Source: Helichrysum umbraculigerum
Taxonomy: Eukaryota > Streptophyta > Magnoliopsida > Asterales > Asteraceae
DNA length: 64,000 nucleotides
Assembly (NCBI GenBank): GCA_949592205.1
Contig: CATIUR010000006.1
Span: 64,600,001 to 64,664,000 of the forward strand
Direction: 5' to 3'
Shown here piece after piece: positions 1 through 17,202 of this stretch (positions within the stretch are counted from its first letter, which is position 1; every line of letters begins with the position of its first letter). The position numbers and the translations under genes are program-made. The notes under the pieces are model-generated. The model did not search any database. It was not told where the DNA came from and saw only the letters and a program-made list of their open reading frames with translations.

Positions 1-1237
1 CGTACAATTTCGAGTCAGTTCTTCGTGTTACTTCATAATCTACAAAATTTTAACGCATTGATAATAACTGTTCTGCACAAAACAAAACAAAAAACACATG
101 ATGATCGATTGATGATGCGAAACAGATCATCGGTAAGAAGATAATTACGGAAATAAGCGGAATACGTCAAAATCCGAATGATTTCAAGGAAAAAAAAATT
201 ATATATAAGAGAATGTGTTGATCCGTGAAATGCTGAGAGAGATTAGAAGTGTGTGTTTGTGTGTGTAATTTAAGAGCATAATTTTGGCAACAAGCGCGGG
301 TGTTCTTCAGGTGAACTGCAATACAGGTTCCCCCCTGAGGATATGTATGGTTTACAGTACAGTCCCTTAAGTATGATTTGTTACATTTGAGGGCTTTATA
401 TTGAGTTTTTGTTTATAAAACAGCCATTTAGGCGTTCAAGTTGTACGTGAAACCTCCGAAACCACGTAGTTTTGATCATATAGAGCTTTACCACGTCTAT
501 AACAAATAGAGCTTGTACGACGTCTAAAACATAGTTTAACAATTACCACATTCGAAAAATATTCTCCATAAATTCAGAATAAGTGCTACATTTATAGTTA
601 TACTCGTTTTAAAAGAACTAATGCATACTAATATATAAACTATTATAGAACTTTTGTGATGACCATTGATGGATACAGATATGCCTACTCATTGTGCTCG
701 TTTAGGCTTCAAATGAGAAAGTATTGCATCAGTTTATAGAATGGCATCAAAACGGGTCATGCCAAGATTGGTTAATCTCACAATACCTTTTGTCCTTTCT
801 AACTATAACTTATACGGAGTAAATATTCGGATATTCTAAACGATACAATTTGAAAGTTGTAAGCATTTGAATGTATATTGATCAAAACGGGTCATGTCAA
901 AGTGGTTGCAGATCAAATATAGATTTTTATTATCAAAAAATATAGAATTTTCACCAAATAAACTTTGGTTGTGTGACTTTCATTGCAAAAGAAAACAACT
1001 TCATAACATTATGGGGGGACTGTTTTTTATCATTACTGTAAAGTTGAAGGAAGATAATTGTTATTATTTTCGTATAATTCGTTTTAATACTCTATAAAAT
1101 TGACGTGGATGTGTGTTTTATTGATCTTCGTATGCCCCACCACTTTCAACATTTTGTTTTCAAATCCTCATGACATGAGACTGATGGCATGCTTGGTTGA
1201 GGAGTTACGGAATTGATTATATTTATAATTATAATTA
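1..1237. other. AT-rich intergenic DNA, no gene seen
   Basis: I see no coding exon chain on either strand. A short phrase (CAAAACGGGTCATG) occurs twice, near 748 and 883, suggesting a decayed repeat. The open frame at 894-1097 has no recognisable protein content. Confidence 0.5.
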
Positions 1238-1482
1238 CTGATTTCTCCGTCTCAACATAAATCTCTATATTACTATTTTTGTTTGTTTCAAATAAAAGTG
1301 TCTAATTGCAGAAAAATAACTATACAAAATCATAAAATTCTAAAATTTACCCGCATTTGTTACTCTTGATAATTCATTTCTTAAATATTTTCAATCAACT
1401 AGTCTTAAATATATTACATTTATCAAAGTATCATAAATTTAACATTTTTTTTAGAGACATTCTTTTTGAGACGGGGAGGGAA
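1238..1482. mobile_element. Stowaway-like MITE (copy 1)
   Basis: The ends are imperfect inverted repeats of the type CTCC(CTCC)GTCTC: 'ctccgtctcaa' near 1243 and 'gagacggggaggg' at 1468-1480. TA dinucleotides flank both sides (about 1236-1237 and 1483-1484). About 245 bp, AT-rich, no coding capacity. Termini of this kind with a TA duplication are typical of plant Tc1/mariner Stowaway MITEs. Similar copies lie at 53481 and 63162. Confidence 0.65.
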
Positions 1483-2513
1483 TAATATTATATACTGTTA
1501 GTTAATTGCTATAATAGTTTGGCAAGAGCATCATAAACCAATGGAGGCCGTGTTGAATAACGGGTTGAAACATGTTATCTTTCAAAACATGTCAACTTTA
1601 GATGTCATTTTTTGTAGTATCTTGTTACACATTATGTGTATAACGCAGGTAACTTCCTTTATGATGAACTACACAAAGAGATTGTATTAGATGTGCCAAC
1701 TTCCACCCGTTTACTTAATCGGATTGATATGGATGTTATCTTCCACGGTTCACACTTCCCACGAAGCATATATCGGGAAAACGAATAACTACAATTAAAA
1801 TGGGTCAAAAGGTCGAGATGACTGACCACCACCGAATATATTAGATTTCAATAATTAGTGTCTTGATAGCCTCACAACTTCCCAAATATATTGGTCTCAA
1901 GCACGAAGATTGGACAATGAGTCTCTTTCCACCCACAACCATAGATATCTAGAACCACAGAACTTCTCGAGATGATGTGCCTAATCTTGAAGAAACTTAG
2001 ATTCAAGAAAAGAACTCCAGCTCAACCCAGTTGCCAGTTACCAATCCCAGGCATACCCATCACAAAATAACAGTATCATTTCACTTGTTGAACATATAAC
2101 TAGAAGCAGTTGGTATCCATGCTTCCATGAACTATCTAATGGATAAGGTGTGTTACATGGCCCATTAACTAGTTAAAGGATAAATGAAAATATCACTTAA
2201 CTAAACCTGATTTTAAAATGATGCTGTTAAGTTAGTTCCCTGGTTCATAGTTTGGTCCACGACGATGCAACCAGCAGACCAATATTGGTAACTACATGCA
2301 TGGTGGTGCCTTTGTTCAGGTGAAAGAATTGGCAGCTACTTAATAAACTGTAAACAATGTTCAACAAAAACAGAACTCAAAGCATCACTCATAGCTTCTC
2401 TTAGTAACATTCACTACCTATAGTTCTTTTGGCCTCCGTATGTATGCATACATGCACATATATATAAGTTATATCCACGACTTGACGTCTTCCATTAAAG
2501 AGTAATTTTATGA
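1483..2513. other. Spacer and probable 3' UTR of RIO2
   Basis: No ORF of note. The RIO2 stop codon is at 2514-2516 on the minus strand, so the right-hand few hundred bases should hold its 3' UTR. No polyadenylation site can be assigned from the sequence. Confidence 0.4.
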
Positions 2514-7471
<4,958 letters not shown>

Positions 7472-7631
7472 CTTATCAGATGTACGGAGTAATCGACGAG
7501 GAGGAGGAGCAACAACGGCGAGGAGGCGGCAGAAGTACGACGGACTAATAGAATGGCGGAGGAGCAGAAAAAGAAAAATCGACAAAAGAGACCAGAAGAT
7601 ACTAGGGTTTAACTAACCTGTGATATCAAAA

Positions 7632-8819
7632 GGATGGTGCGTGTGGTTTACATTGGTTTACGGAATTCGTCCATGAACTTTTTTCTTTCACTTTTTCGAT
7701 CCAATAAATTTGCATCTTATTCGAAAATGGTCCTCATCAACATGAGATGACTAAAATGCCCTTACTTCTATTTTTTATTCATTTATATTATTTTTAATAA
7801 AATATAAAATATTAAAAAAACACATAAGTATGGAAATATTAAAAAAACTCATAAGTACGAAATACAGACAAGCACATTCAGACACGTACAAAATCCACAA
7901 CACCCCTTCTCCGGTCATTTCTTTTCGAAATCTAATATCTAATATATAATTTACAATCTAGGGTTAAATAAAGGTATGTTTTTATCTTCAGATTCACGAT
8001 TTCGTTTTCAAAGCCATCATCAAAACCAGACGTCAGTGGTAGCGATTCTTGATGTCGATTTCGTTTTCAGATATGAGCTTCATCGAATTTTAAGTCAATT
8101 TGTTGTCGATTTTGTCAGGCGATTTGGAGAGTTAAGGTGTGAGGGAGGAAGGTGAAATAGATCGAAAATGAAGATAAACATATTGAAATCGAAACGATTA
8201 GATCGGATGTGGTCGTAGTTCCGGTGGTTGCTGTCCAGAGTTTGCAACACTTTCTTGCCGGATTTCAGGGCAGTTGATGGCCGAAAATTGCATCGGTTTC
8301 TGGCCGGATTTTACGGCAGGAACTAGCCGGAATTTGTGTCGTTTTCTGTTGGGAGTTTTGGTGGTTTTGAGCGGGGATAGCGACACAATCAGGCCTTATT
8401 TCACGACGGTTGATGACCGGAATTTCAGTGGTTACCGGCTGAAGTTTCGGTGGTTGCCAAACGGAGTTTCGATGGTTGCCGGAAATGGGGTTCGAAGATG
8501 TACGACCTAGGCATATGAAGTAATAAACCAATTTGGTGTGTTCATGTAATAATACTTAATTAATGTTAAATAATGTTTATAAACAATAAACAAATAATTA
8601 TATTAATTAACAAAATAATAGAAATAGAAAATACATGATAAAAAATTTAGAAAAGGGCATTTTAGTCATCTTATGTTGATGAGGACCAGTTTCATTTTAG
8701 TCATCTCATGTTGACGAGGACCATTTTCGAACAAGATGCAAAAACATTGGACTAAAAAAGTGGGAAAAAAAAGTTCACGGACGAATTTCGTAAATCGATG
8801 TAAACCACATGGACCATCT
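7632..8819. mobile_element. MULE-like element with about 130-bp terminal inverted repeats
   Basis: The left end (GATGGTGCGTGTGGTTTACA at 7633) and the right end (reverse complement GATGGTCCATGTGGTTTACA, ending 8818) remain alignable inward for about 130 bp. The right TIR also has a tandem repeat of its inner 34-bp segment (GACTAAAATG...CATCAACAT). There is no transposase ORF; the interior has short repeats of the type TTGCCGG/CCGGAATTT. Long TIRs without transposase fit a non-autonomous Mutator-like element. I could not find a clean 9-bp target duplication. It abuts the inferred RIO2 leader. Confidence 0.65.
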
Positions 8820-9849
8820 ATGGAATTTACTCATATAAATATAAAATATAAATATTAAATATAATTATGTATATATAATAAATAAATAAGTATAATTAAA
8901 ATTAGGAAAATGCTAACAAGAACCCTAAAGACCTCCATTAAAACATTAGGACTTGCATAAAATTATGTACTTTGAAAATAACATATTATTTGTCTCCCTA
9001 AAGTTTAGTTAAAAGTACAACTGTTTTATGCATGTCCAAACATTTAAATGATACTTTGTTAGTATCTCCTTTTATTATTATTGGAAGAGGTAAAATACGT
9101 AAACAATTTGACTTTAGGTTATGTTGACTTATCTAGACTGCTGATTTCAGGAATGTTTACGTAAATCTAGACCGCTGAATAAGATTATCAGGAATGTTTA
9201 CGTAATATGTTAGTTTTTGATTGGTAATTTTACTGGATTAACCCTTATCTATAATGGTTTGGTTGCGAAATTTCAGGAAGGCAATTATGAAATTTAAATT
9301 TAAATTCTCCACAATTATCCACATATATTTGGATGCTGGATTTCGAAATTCGAATTTTTAAAATATATAAAAATAAAAATATGTAAAAATTATAAATAAG
9401 AGCTTCTAATACATAAAATACAAATTACATCCTCACCTCAATAACAAACTTCAGTCCAAATCGCATGAAGTTTGAATTTTAACTTTTCAAATTCTAAATT
9501 TTAAGAAAAATGTTTGAAAGATTTTTTTTATATATAGAGCAAGTTAAATAAAATCTTTTCAGACGATAGTATATCACTCTTCACTCTTTACTATTATTAG
9601 ACGAGTTTAAATGTGTAAACAAAATGAGTTTAAACTCTCCTAAATTAATCAGGGCCCTTCTTTGATTTAGTAGAAATAATTAAGGCCATTGATCACCATT
9701 AACAAAAATGTATACCAATTATGTATTCTTTAAACTATCAAAAAGACTTAATTACCCCTTATTAATTAATTGCAAAAAACCTAACCCATTATTTGAAAAT
9801 TCAAACGTCAAAAAAGACTCTCACAAAAATCGGTTCCAATTTACTATGA
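8820..9849. other. AT-rich spacer
   Basis: No gene seen. A short direct repeat lies at about 9130-9210: TCTAGACTGCTGA / TCTAGACCGCTGA, each followed within about 30 nt by AGGAATGTTTACGTAA. It looks like decayed repeat DNA. Confidence 0.4.
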
Positions 9850-10483
9850 CTAGTACTATGCCCGCGCAAAGTAGCATGTAATTTTATATGAGGCAGTTTA
9901 AATATTAGACGTATATTAACATGATTTAGGGGTTATAGGTGTTTCAATTTTTAGTATTAGGTTTGGATTCGAGGTTTACGGTGGTTCGATTCACATCACA
10001 TGCATGTTGTCAATAGTGAAATTTGAGTGATTAAAATGATTAAATATTGAACATGATGCTTTTGAAAGGAAATATTTGATTTTTATTCAATTTTATTTTT
10101 TAAAAAACTTTTTTATTAACTTTCTATTGTTATGTTATCTTAGTATAGTAACAATTTAAGACAAATGATTATAAGAGGGCATTAAGGTAATTTCCTTTGA
10201 TTGAATAGAATTTAAGACATATGCTTAAATGTTTTATATGTAGTGCTAGATAGAATATTGTGTTCAAACTTCAAATGATGTAATTTTGACGGACAAAAAA
10301 ATTATAATAAAAATAACAAACTAAACAAAAAAGGGGCTCACATTATGTACTTAAAAGATAAAATCAAACATATTTTTGATTATCTTAAATTCAACCAATA
10401 TTAATTATTTTGGATGAACAAAGTTGTATGAATTTATGAATTCTAATCATGTTACCAGGTTTGAATTTAACTTCCTTTTGTAA
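9850..10483 (-). mobile_element. Possible Helitron 3' terminus (minus strand)
   Basis: On the minus strand the sequence GCGCGGGCATAGTA runs into CTAG (9853-9850) followed by T. That is the Helitron 3' pattern of a GC-rich hairpin, then CTRR, then a host T. The matching 5' TC end was not found, so the extent given is nominal, up to the next Helitron. Confidence 0.3.
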
Positions 10484-10945
10484 TCTATACTAATATATAA
10501 AGAGATTGGCACAAAGTCTTAAAAAGAGTAATAGTAAAAGACTGTTTTACCCTTTTAACTATCTTAATCAAATTTGAAACACATATATTAAATACATTTT
10601 AATATAAAGCTAATCTATATCTATAATATATTATAAAGAGTTTGAGACAAAGTCTTAAAGAGAGAAATATTAAATGACTATTTTACCCTTTAGACTATCT
10701 CACTCAACTTTTAAATAATTCATTCAATGCACTTTATTATGAAAATTACTAAATTTTGATTAATTTTGGTTACATAATATATAACATATAATTAATTGTC
10801 TTTATTATATTTGATGTAACTTAAATAATATATTAATGGATATTGAAATGTTTCTTACAAAGTAATATAATATAAATGTCTAAAATCAAATTATCTTTTT
10901 TTCTAATTTTAACCATCTTCTATGTTCTATAATCTATGTTACTTG

Positions 10946-11014
<69 letters not shown>

Positions 11015-11874
11015 TTAAGGTATTAGATGAGATACGTGAAATTGTCTTTATTATAATTGATGTAACTTGCATAATACATAAATGGATATTGAAATGTTTC
11101 TTACAAAGTAAATTAATATAAATGTTTGTTAAAAATCAAATTTCATTTTTTACTAATTTTAACCATCTTCCACGTTCTATAATCTATATTAGTTGAGTAA
11201 TATATATAGAGTTCTTGAAATATTAAGGTATTAGAAGAGATATGTGAAATTTATATACTACACTTTCAAGTAGGAATTTACACTTAAAAGATAACAAGTT
11301 TTTATAAAAGTTAATTTATAGAAGAGTTTGACAATTTGGTTATCTTACATAATTACCTTTAGTTAATAAAAATCTAACGTAAAAAGTACAAACATTTTAT
11401 ACTTAGATTTAATATTCGTAACTTACTTTGTGTAAACTCTCAATTATCATAATTAGGGGTTACAGTTCGGGTGGAGTCATGTTCGCAGTTCATTATTCAT
11501 GAGTTAATAGTTCACAACTTGAACTCGATCCTTAATTGGTTTGATAAGTAGGTTAACGAGTCAAGAGTAACTGAACACATAACCCCGATTGTGTTGGTTG
11601 GCCAATCATCTTGGACCATAACCCAATCCTGACCAAAATTATCAAAATAGTTAGTGCATATTTATTGGTAGCATGACGGATTATAAACTCAATCTTAAGC
11701 TGCTTATCTTAGTGTTAGTTTTGAATCGAATTTTAAATTATGTCAATAAATGATAATTAGAGTGAATTGGCATATAAAAGTGTATGTTTCACTCACACTA
11801 GGATTTCGTTAAACGAATATATTATGGCAAGTAAAAAATTTTATCGCCGCCGCATTACGCGGGTAAAATGCTAG
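10484..11874 (+). mobile_element. Non-autonomous Helitron, about 1.39 kb
   Basis: It starts with TCTATACTAATATATAA after a host A (10483). It ends with a small hairpin (CCGC-attac-GCGG, about 11848-11862), then AAAATGCTAG at 11865-11874 followed by a host T. These are Helitron hallmarks: 5' TC, 3' hairpin, CTRR, insertion between A and T, no TIR or target duplication. No Rep/helicase is encoded. A tandem duplication of about 245 bp (units from about 10794 and 11040) and an (AT)n tract lie inside. Confidence 0.7.
10949..11010. repeat. (AT)n microsatellite
   Basis: About 30 uninterrupted TA units in the first of the two 245-bp units of the Helitron. The second unit has only a short TATATATA at the matching place, so the tract expanded after the duplication. 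Confidence 0.9.
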
Positions 11875-12403
11875 TATATCATAATTAATTTTGGTTACGA
11901 AATATGTAACTCAATATTCAATGTAACTAATTCATCAATGTAAAAAATCAATGATAGCTAATTCATTAATGTAAATATTCAAGATATAAATATCAATTAT
12001 TAATGAAAAGTTAGAAATATTTTATCAGGATTATCTAATACTTTTATATAAAGAATTTGACCAATTTATTATTTAAAAATAAATAACTGAAATTATTATT
12101 TTGCATTTTCAGTTAATACAACATCTAATGTAAATAGTCAAACACCTAAAAATGATTTATTGTACATGTATTATTGTAATAATTATCTATCTAATCGCCT
12201 TACTTAATAATAACTAGATTGAATATTTTTAGTTAAATAATAAAATATAAATTACTATAATTAGGAGTGTTAAATTAAGTCGGATTATATTAGGGTTTTA
12301 GATTTGCGGGTCAAACATTTCTATCATGAACCCACATTGACATGATAACAGTTCAAAAGAACCAATCACAAAAAGACTCGCATAATTGATTTCAGTGAAC
12401 AGG
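11875..12403. other. AT-rich sequence flanking the SIRE-type insertion
   Basis: No gene seen. It is the left half of the insertion target; the right half resumes at 26865. Confidence 0.5.
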
Positions 12404-12408
12404 GTGAT

Positions 12409-12992
12409 TGTAAGTCCCCTAGTTTTAGGATCGATAACTTCGTTATCTGTAGTATTAAGGTGCGGAATCCCTCAATACGGTGTTATCTTACTAACAACGA
12501 ATATGTTCGTATTGCGTTTAATAAGACTTAGCTTTAAACGATAAATCGTCAAAGCCTAGTCGTTAGGATTAAGTTTTCTCTGAGTTTATCTAATTCGCAG
12601 ATCAGAAATATGGCCAAAGTTATGTTTTTCACTGAGTAAAAAACATTATATACTATGATCTCGGCTCGGCTCGCATGGGCCTGCGAGTTCGGTCCAACTC
12701 GCAGCCCAAGCCCAATAAAGGACTCGGCTCGCCAGATTCAACCTACACGAGTTCAGATCTTCACCTCACAGCTCGACTCGCTGCGACTTGAGATCTCGAC
12801 TCGCTACGCATTAAACGTCTATTATTTATTTTGTATTTAATTATTCGTCTAACTTAACAAAACAATATGTTTAACGAATATCACTAACAAAACAAATATT
12901 CTTTTACAAATCCAAACTAATATACAAACATAATAATAATTACACTAGTCCTATTTCAAGCTAGATCTGTTGTCACACTCTATGTCCCAACA
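12409..12992 (-). repeat. 3' LTR of the SIRE-type element
   Basis: TG...CA ends. On the minus strand it contains a cluster of GCGAGT-type motifs (12658-12810) directly upstream of a TATA-like TATATAATG (12644-12652). The cluster includes a perfect 9-bp-stem hairpin, arms CTGCGAGTT and AACTCGCAG around six bases (12681-12704). Confidence 0.95.
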
Positions 12993-13005
12993 GACTCCCC
13001 CTTGA
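12993..13005 (-). other. Polypurine tract of the SIRE-type element
   Basis: On the minus strand AAGGGGGAGTC abuts the 3' LTR, as expected for the plus-strand DNA primer. Confidence 0.85.
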
Positions 13006-13047
13006 CAATAGCTCTAGCGTCTTTATCTTCACGCTTGTCTTTGGTCT

Positions 13048-14064
13048 TCATTTGTAAATCTTACTGCCTGCGTAAATCTTCATCTTGATACACGTCTTAA
13101 CCATCATCTGATAATCTCGTCCTAAATCACCCCATGCGTCTGTCGTCAAGATTCTATTTTCATTCAACTTAATCAAATCTTTCTTCGACATGTTCATTAG
13201 GTGTCGATGGTCATAGACTCTGAAGATTTCTCTTTCACCACCGTCAACCTCATTATCAGCTTCAACCATAACAGCTTCTCCAGTTCCTGAATCTACATGC
13301 CATCTCTTCATATTACCCAGAATATCTTGTGGCATTGTCTTCAGTGGAATCTGCTGTATGCATCTAACAGCTGGATATATCTTCTTCCTTCTTCTTCTTC
13401 CTGTTCTTTGACTTCTCTCTTGTAATTTCACAGTTTTTCCCTTTCTTGGCTTAATCTGAACAAACTTATTCGTACCAACCTCATGTCTAATGATTCTTTC
13501 AACACGATCAGCATAATCATCACGACTTGGATTGTTAATCTCTAATCTAGCCAAATCACATATTTCATAACGTGGTAGAGAACTAAAAACTGCAAGCTTT
13601 CTTTCAAAATATTGAACTCCGTCAAACCTTTTGATCGCAAAAAGCTTTAGTTCTGAGTCAAAGTACCAACCAATAATCCCTTTACGTGGTACACGCTTTT
13701 TCGTAACATCAACTTCAGAAATTCCAATCTTCTTCTTCTTCTTTGGAAGTTTCCTAAGTACAACAGCAGGATTTTTGGTTTGAACAAGAACTTCTTCTTC
13801 TTCATCAGAGGTTGAATCATCAATATCTTCATCTATATCGACAATTGTTGGACCTTGTTCATTTTCAATAACAACTTCTGTCCTAGATGAGCTCACATGG
13901 TGTTCATCAATGTTTGCATCTAGATCTACACCCATGTCTTGCACATTCTCAGGTACAGCAGTCCGATCTGTAGGTGGTAGAAATTCTCCATCCTCAAGAT
14001 CAAAATCAATGTCTTCATCTATCTCATCAAAAATATCATCTTTCGAATCAGATAGATCAAGCAT
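13048..14064 (-). CDS. Second 3' ORF of the SIRE-type element, 338 residues
   Basis: An intact ATG-initiated frame downstream of pol and of the spliced 3' gene, ending 43 bp before the purine tract. The N-terminus is strongly acidic (DEIDEDIDFDLEDGEF; TSDEEEEV), followed by basic patches (KLPKKKKK, GRRRRKK) and a folded-looking C-terminus with GWYFDSELKLFAIKRFDG and FRVYDHRHLMNMSKKDLIKL. No signal peptide or membrane segment is visible, so it does not look like an envelope protein. A related C-terminal segment is encoded at 51857-51724 next to LTR A, so the ORF is conserved between copia families here. An acceptor-like TCTCTTAG lies just before the ATG, so it may be an exon of a longer transcript. 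Function unknown. Confidence 0.8.
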   Translation of the reverse strand: MLDLSDSKDDIFDEIDEDIDFDLEDGEFLPPTDRTAVPENVQDMGVDLDANIDEHHVSSSRTEVVIENEQGPTIVDIDEDIDDSTSDEEEEVLVQTKNPAVVLRKLPKKKKKIGISEVDVTKKRVPRKGIIGWYFDSELKLFAIKRFDGVQYFERKLAVFSSLPRYEICDLARLEINNPSRDDYADRVERIIRHEVGTNKFVQIKPRKGKTVKLQERSQRTGRRRRKKIYPAVRCIQQIPLKTMPQDILGNMKRWHVDSGTGEAVMVEADNEVDGGEREIFRVYDHRHLMNMSKKDLIKLNENRILTTDAWGDLGRDYQMMVKTCIKMKIYAGSKIYK

Positions 14065-14726
14065 CTCTAATCCTAAGAGAAAACCACAAATACAAATAAA
14101 TATTAATAATTAAAATTCTCTTATCAATTTCCCTGAATCAACCTAAGAATTTCTTTATTAATTCTTTTGTATATTTTAACCTAAAATATAAACGCAATTT
14201 ACAAATAACTTATAAAATCTTTAATTGATTACCCTGAATCAATCCAAAATTTCTTAAGTCTACTTAACAAATATTAATTAATTTTAAATTATAATGCATT
14301 GTGAATAATCACCAAACATTTAAATTTACTATTAATTAACTTATATAATTTCCAAGTGTTAATTGATCTAATTCATTATCAATTTAACCTTTAAATTATA
14401 TATCATTTGTCTAGTTAATACGAATACATTTTTAACTTGTTAATTACTTATATACCTTACGGTCTTAAGTCCATAATCAAATCTAAAATGCATATGTTAT
14501 CATAAAATTTTGACCGCCGACATTAATCGGAACACGCCGCTCGACTACTCAATGAGTCGGAAGTCTTTCGATCACTATTTTATCTTAACATAATTATATA
14601 AACTTAAATTACCCAACATATTTTACTTAAAATAATAATAACCCTAAGCCAAATATATTTACACAATAATTAAGTTTACATTTGTTCACTACAAACTATT
14701 ACAAATATTACAGTACTATGATAATA

Positions 14727-17200
14727 CTAAGCTATCTTACCAGCTTCAGTATCACCCGGTACAGTCTTATCTGCACTTGTATCCACTCCAGAACCACTAG
14801 CACCAGCACCAGACTCCCCCTGAATAGTAGCTTGCTCACCAGTCTTTGAAGGACCAGTCTGCTCACCACTTGGTGCATTGGGATCATCGTCCTTGTCTTG
14901 ATCTCTCTTCCTCTTCAACTCATTTTCTCTGCAAGACTCCAGATATACCAATATCTCCCCCTGAGTAGACTGTCCTGAATGCGATCTCAAGACCAGACTC
15001 TCTAAAGAAGATAACTTCAGTCTCTGTACGTTGAAGTCCGCAAGCAAAGTCTCATGAGTCTTCATCAACAGATTGTACGATTCACTCTGCTTGAGAATCT
15101 GCTGTGAAAGAAGAAGATTGCTCGACACCAGCTCTGGAATCTGAGAAGTAAGCTTCTCTAAATCCTTTACCCTCAACTCTAAGGATGTAATCCTTTCAGC
15201 ATCAGTCGTCGGAGTAACAGGTATCGTTCTTGATCCAGGCGGTGTAAGAGACTCAATATGCCAGTCTCTGGTAAGCGGTGTATGAGGTTGAGACAAAGCT
15301 TGCGTAAGCAAACTTGTCGCAAATCTAGCTGTTTTGTTCGTTGGAAAATTAGCTCCACGAACTAGATCAGCAACCTCATGCTGTAAAGTTAAACACAATT
15401 AAAATCAGTTATTGTTATAGATTACTCTGTCTCAAACTCTAATTAATTGCATAACACTCATAGTTATAGAACTTATATCTCATACCTGAAGCGGTAAAGA
15501 TATCGATTCAGTAACCACCGGTGCATCCATCTCCACCTGTGGTGTATCCTGAGCAACTGTATACAGAATTAACTGTCTCAGTTCAACTCCTGATAAACAA
15601 CAAGTTAAGATTATTTAACTTTTATAATCAATACTAACCTTCTCGAATAGTAAACGTTCTCGGACGCTTCATCAAAGGAATCTCAACTTCCTCAGTACCT
15701 TCCTCCAGAATACTCTTACCTTTTCTCTTCCTTTCAGAAGCAGATGGAGAAGGAGAAGGTGTATTCTCATAATCTTCATGTGAAGCCGTCTCACCATCAC
15801 GACCTCTAGATGATCTAACAGGATCCTAAATTTTAAATATATTAAACATTTATGATTAGCGTAAGCTCGATCATACAAGTTCTATATATTTAAGATTAAT
15901 CAGATATAATACCTCAGTCGGTACTTCAACTGATCTATCAAGCTGTATCTGCTCATCCTCAAGTAATATAACTTCGGGATTTGCAGCCTCAGCTTCAGCT
16001 TCCTGTTCGGTTAATGATATTTATATTTTAAAATCAGAAATAATATCCAATTTACTAAATATCTAATATCCATATAATAATATTATACATCTATGATTAA
16101 TAAAAACAATCTATCAACTAAGCATCTATATTATTACATAAATAAAAGATTACCTCAGGTGGTGCTAAATAACTCTCAATATCTTGAAGCAAAGGATTGG
16201 TCGCATCGTCATTCTGCTCCAAAACCTCTTGCACAACCTGTGCAGCAACCTCTTGGTTCACTTGCTGATCAACCTGACCAACCTGAATAAGAACATCCTC
16301 AAGGAGCCCTTGTGGATCTTCAGGTTGAGTTTCCTCAGCTGCAGGTTCTGGTACAACATCAGCAATAGCAGCAACAGCAGGAACAACGTCCAACCACCCA
16401 TGATTTGGCGGTGCAACGTAGTTGGGATCAACAATATATCCGAAAAGTGGTATAACTTCAGGTTTCACCACTCCCTCCTTCCTAACTGTCTGCATGAACA
16501 TGGTGTTATACCCACGATGGTCAATCGTATTAACCACTATATGTGGTTCAGGTATAGCCAAATCCGGTAGACGCGCACGGATAATCAGCATGCAAAATCG
16601 CGGATAAACCAAAAATCTTGATCTAACAGACCCCGATATCTGTTTCGCAATCTCACCAAAAAGATAATCACAAAAACTGTATGGTTTAGTATAAACCAGT
16701 GACAGTGCAGCCGATAGAATCGCAGGGCTCAACTCATCAAAGCCACCTTTCTTCGCTGCGAAAACTATATTCATCACGTGCCAAAGAAACCTCCACTGAC
16801 CAATGACCAGAGGCTTCTGGAACTGACGTCCACGTCTGTCTCCTGTATATCCCATACGACCTATCGCACCCTCAATAAAATCCATAGGATACTCAATATC
16901 CCCATTTTCCTGTTCGACTGTACCAAGCTGCAAAATCTCACGGAGATTACCAGCCGAAAAGGTAACAGGTTGTCCACCAACCGTTGCTCGAATCTCAGGT
17001 GGGGTGACAGATTCGTCATATACTATATCTGTCCAAAAATCATTCAGAATAGCCTGAGAGATAGGAGGATTGGCCGTAATGGCGTATCTAATCCTTGATC
17101 GTGCTAGAAAACGTAGAATATCAGCAACCCTGTCAGCCCGCTTGGCCTCAAGGTTCAGATCAACCAAAATGTTGTGACCCTTATCAAATGCTCTAGCCAT
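14727..17200 (-). CDS. Spliced gene downstream of pol in the SIRE-type element, about 693 residues
   Basis: Five exons join in frame with consensus GT-AG borders: 17200-16154, 16002-15913, 15825-15639, 15589-15486, 15380-14727. None contains a stop or indel. Exon 1 encodes a helical domain with FWTDIVYDESVTPPEIRATV, GRMGYTGD, GQWRFLWHVMN and RFLVYPRFCMLIIRARL. The middle is acidic and low-complexity. Exon 5 has a predicted coiled coil (ITSLELRVKDLEKLTSQIPE) and ends in a Gly/Ser/Thr-rich tail. I recall similar proteins in Asteraceae genomes, often under unreliable names. There is no signal peptide or membrane anchor. A candidate 5' UTR intron (17203-17879) and TATA element (18069-18081) suggest its own promoter. 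Function unknown. Confidence 0.8.
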
Positions 17201-17202
17201 AT

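Noticed and set aside
8198..8531. Overlapping ORFs on both strands inside the MULE-like element
   Set aside because: They come from a CCGG-rich low-complexity repeat; no protein family resemblance and no start context.
7633..8818. 9-bp target duplication for the MULE-like element
   Set aside because: The flanks (...ATATCAAAAG and TATGGAATTT...) do not match well enough to claim one.
10936..11121. ORF reading (YI)n
   Set aside because: It is a translation of the (AT)n microsatellite.
12655..12840. ORF repeated identically at 26522-26707
   Set aside because: Both are the same stretch of the SIRE-type LTRs; the repeat of the ORF only reflects LTR identity.
14727..17200. Envelope gene of a SIRE-type element
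   Set aside because: The position fits, but the protein lacks a signal peptide, membrane anchor and cleavage motif, so I did not call it env.
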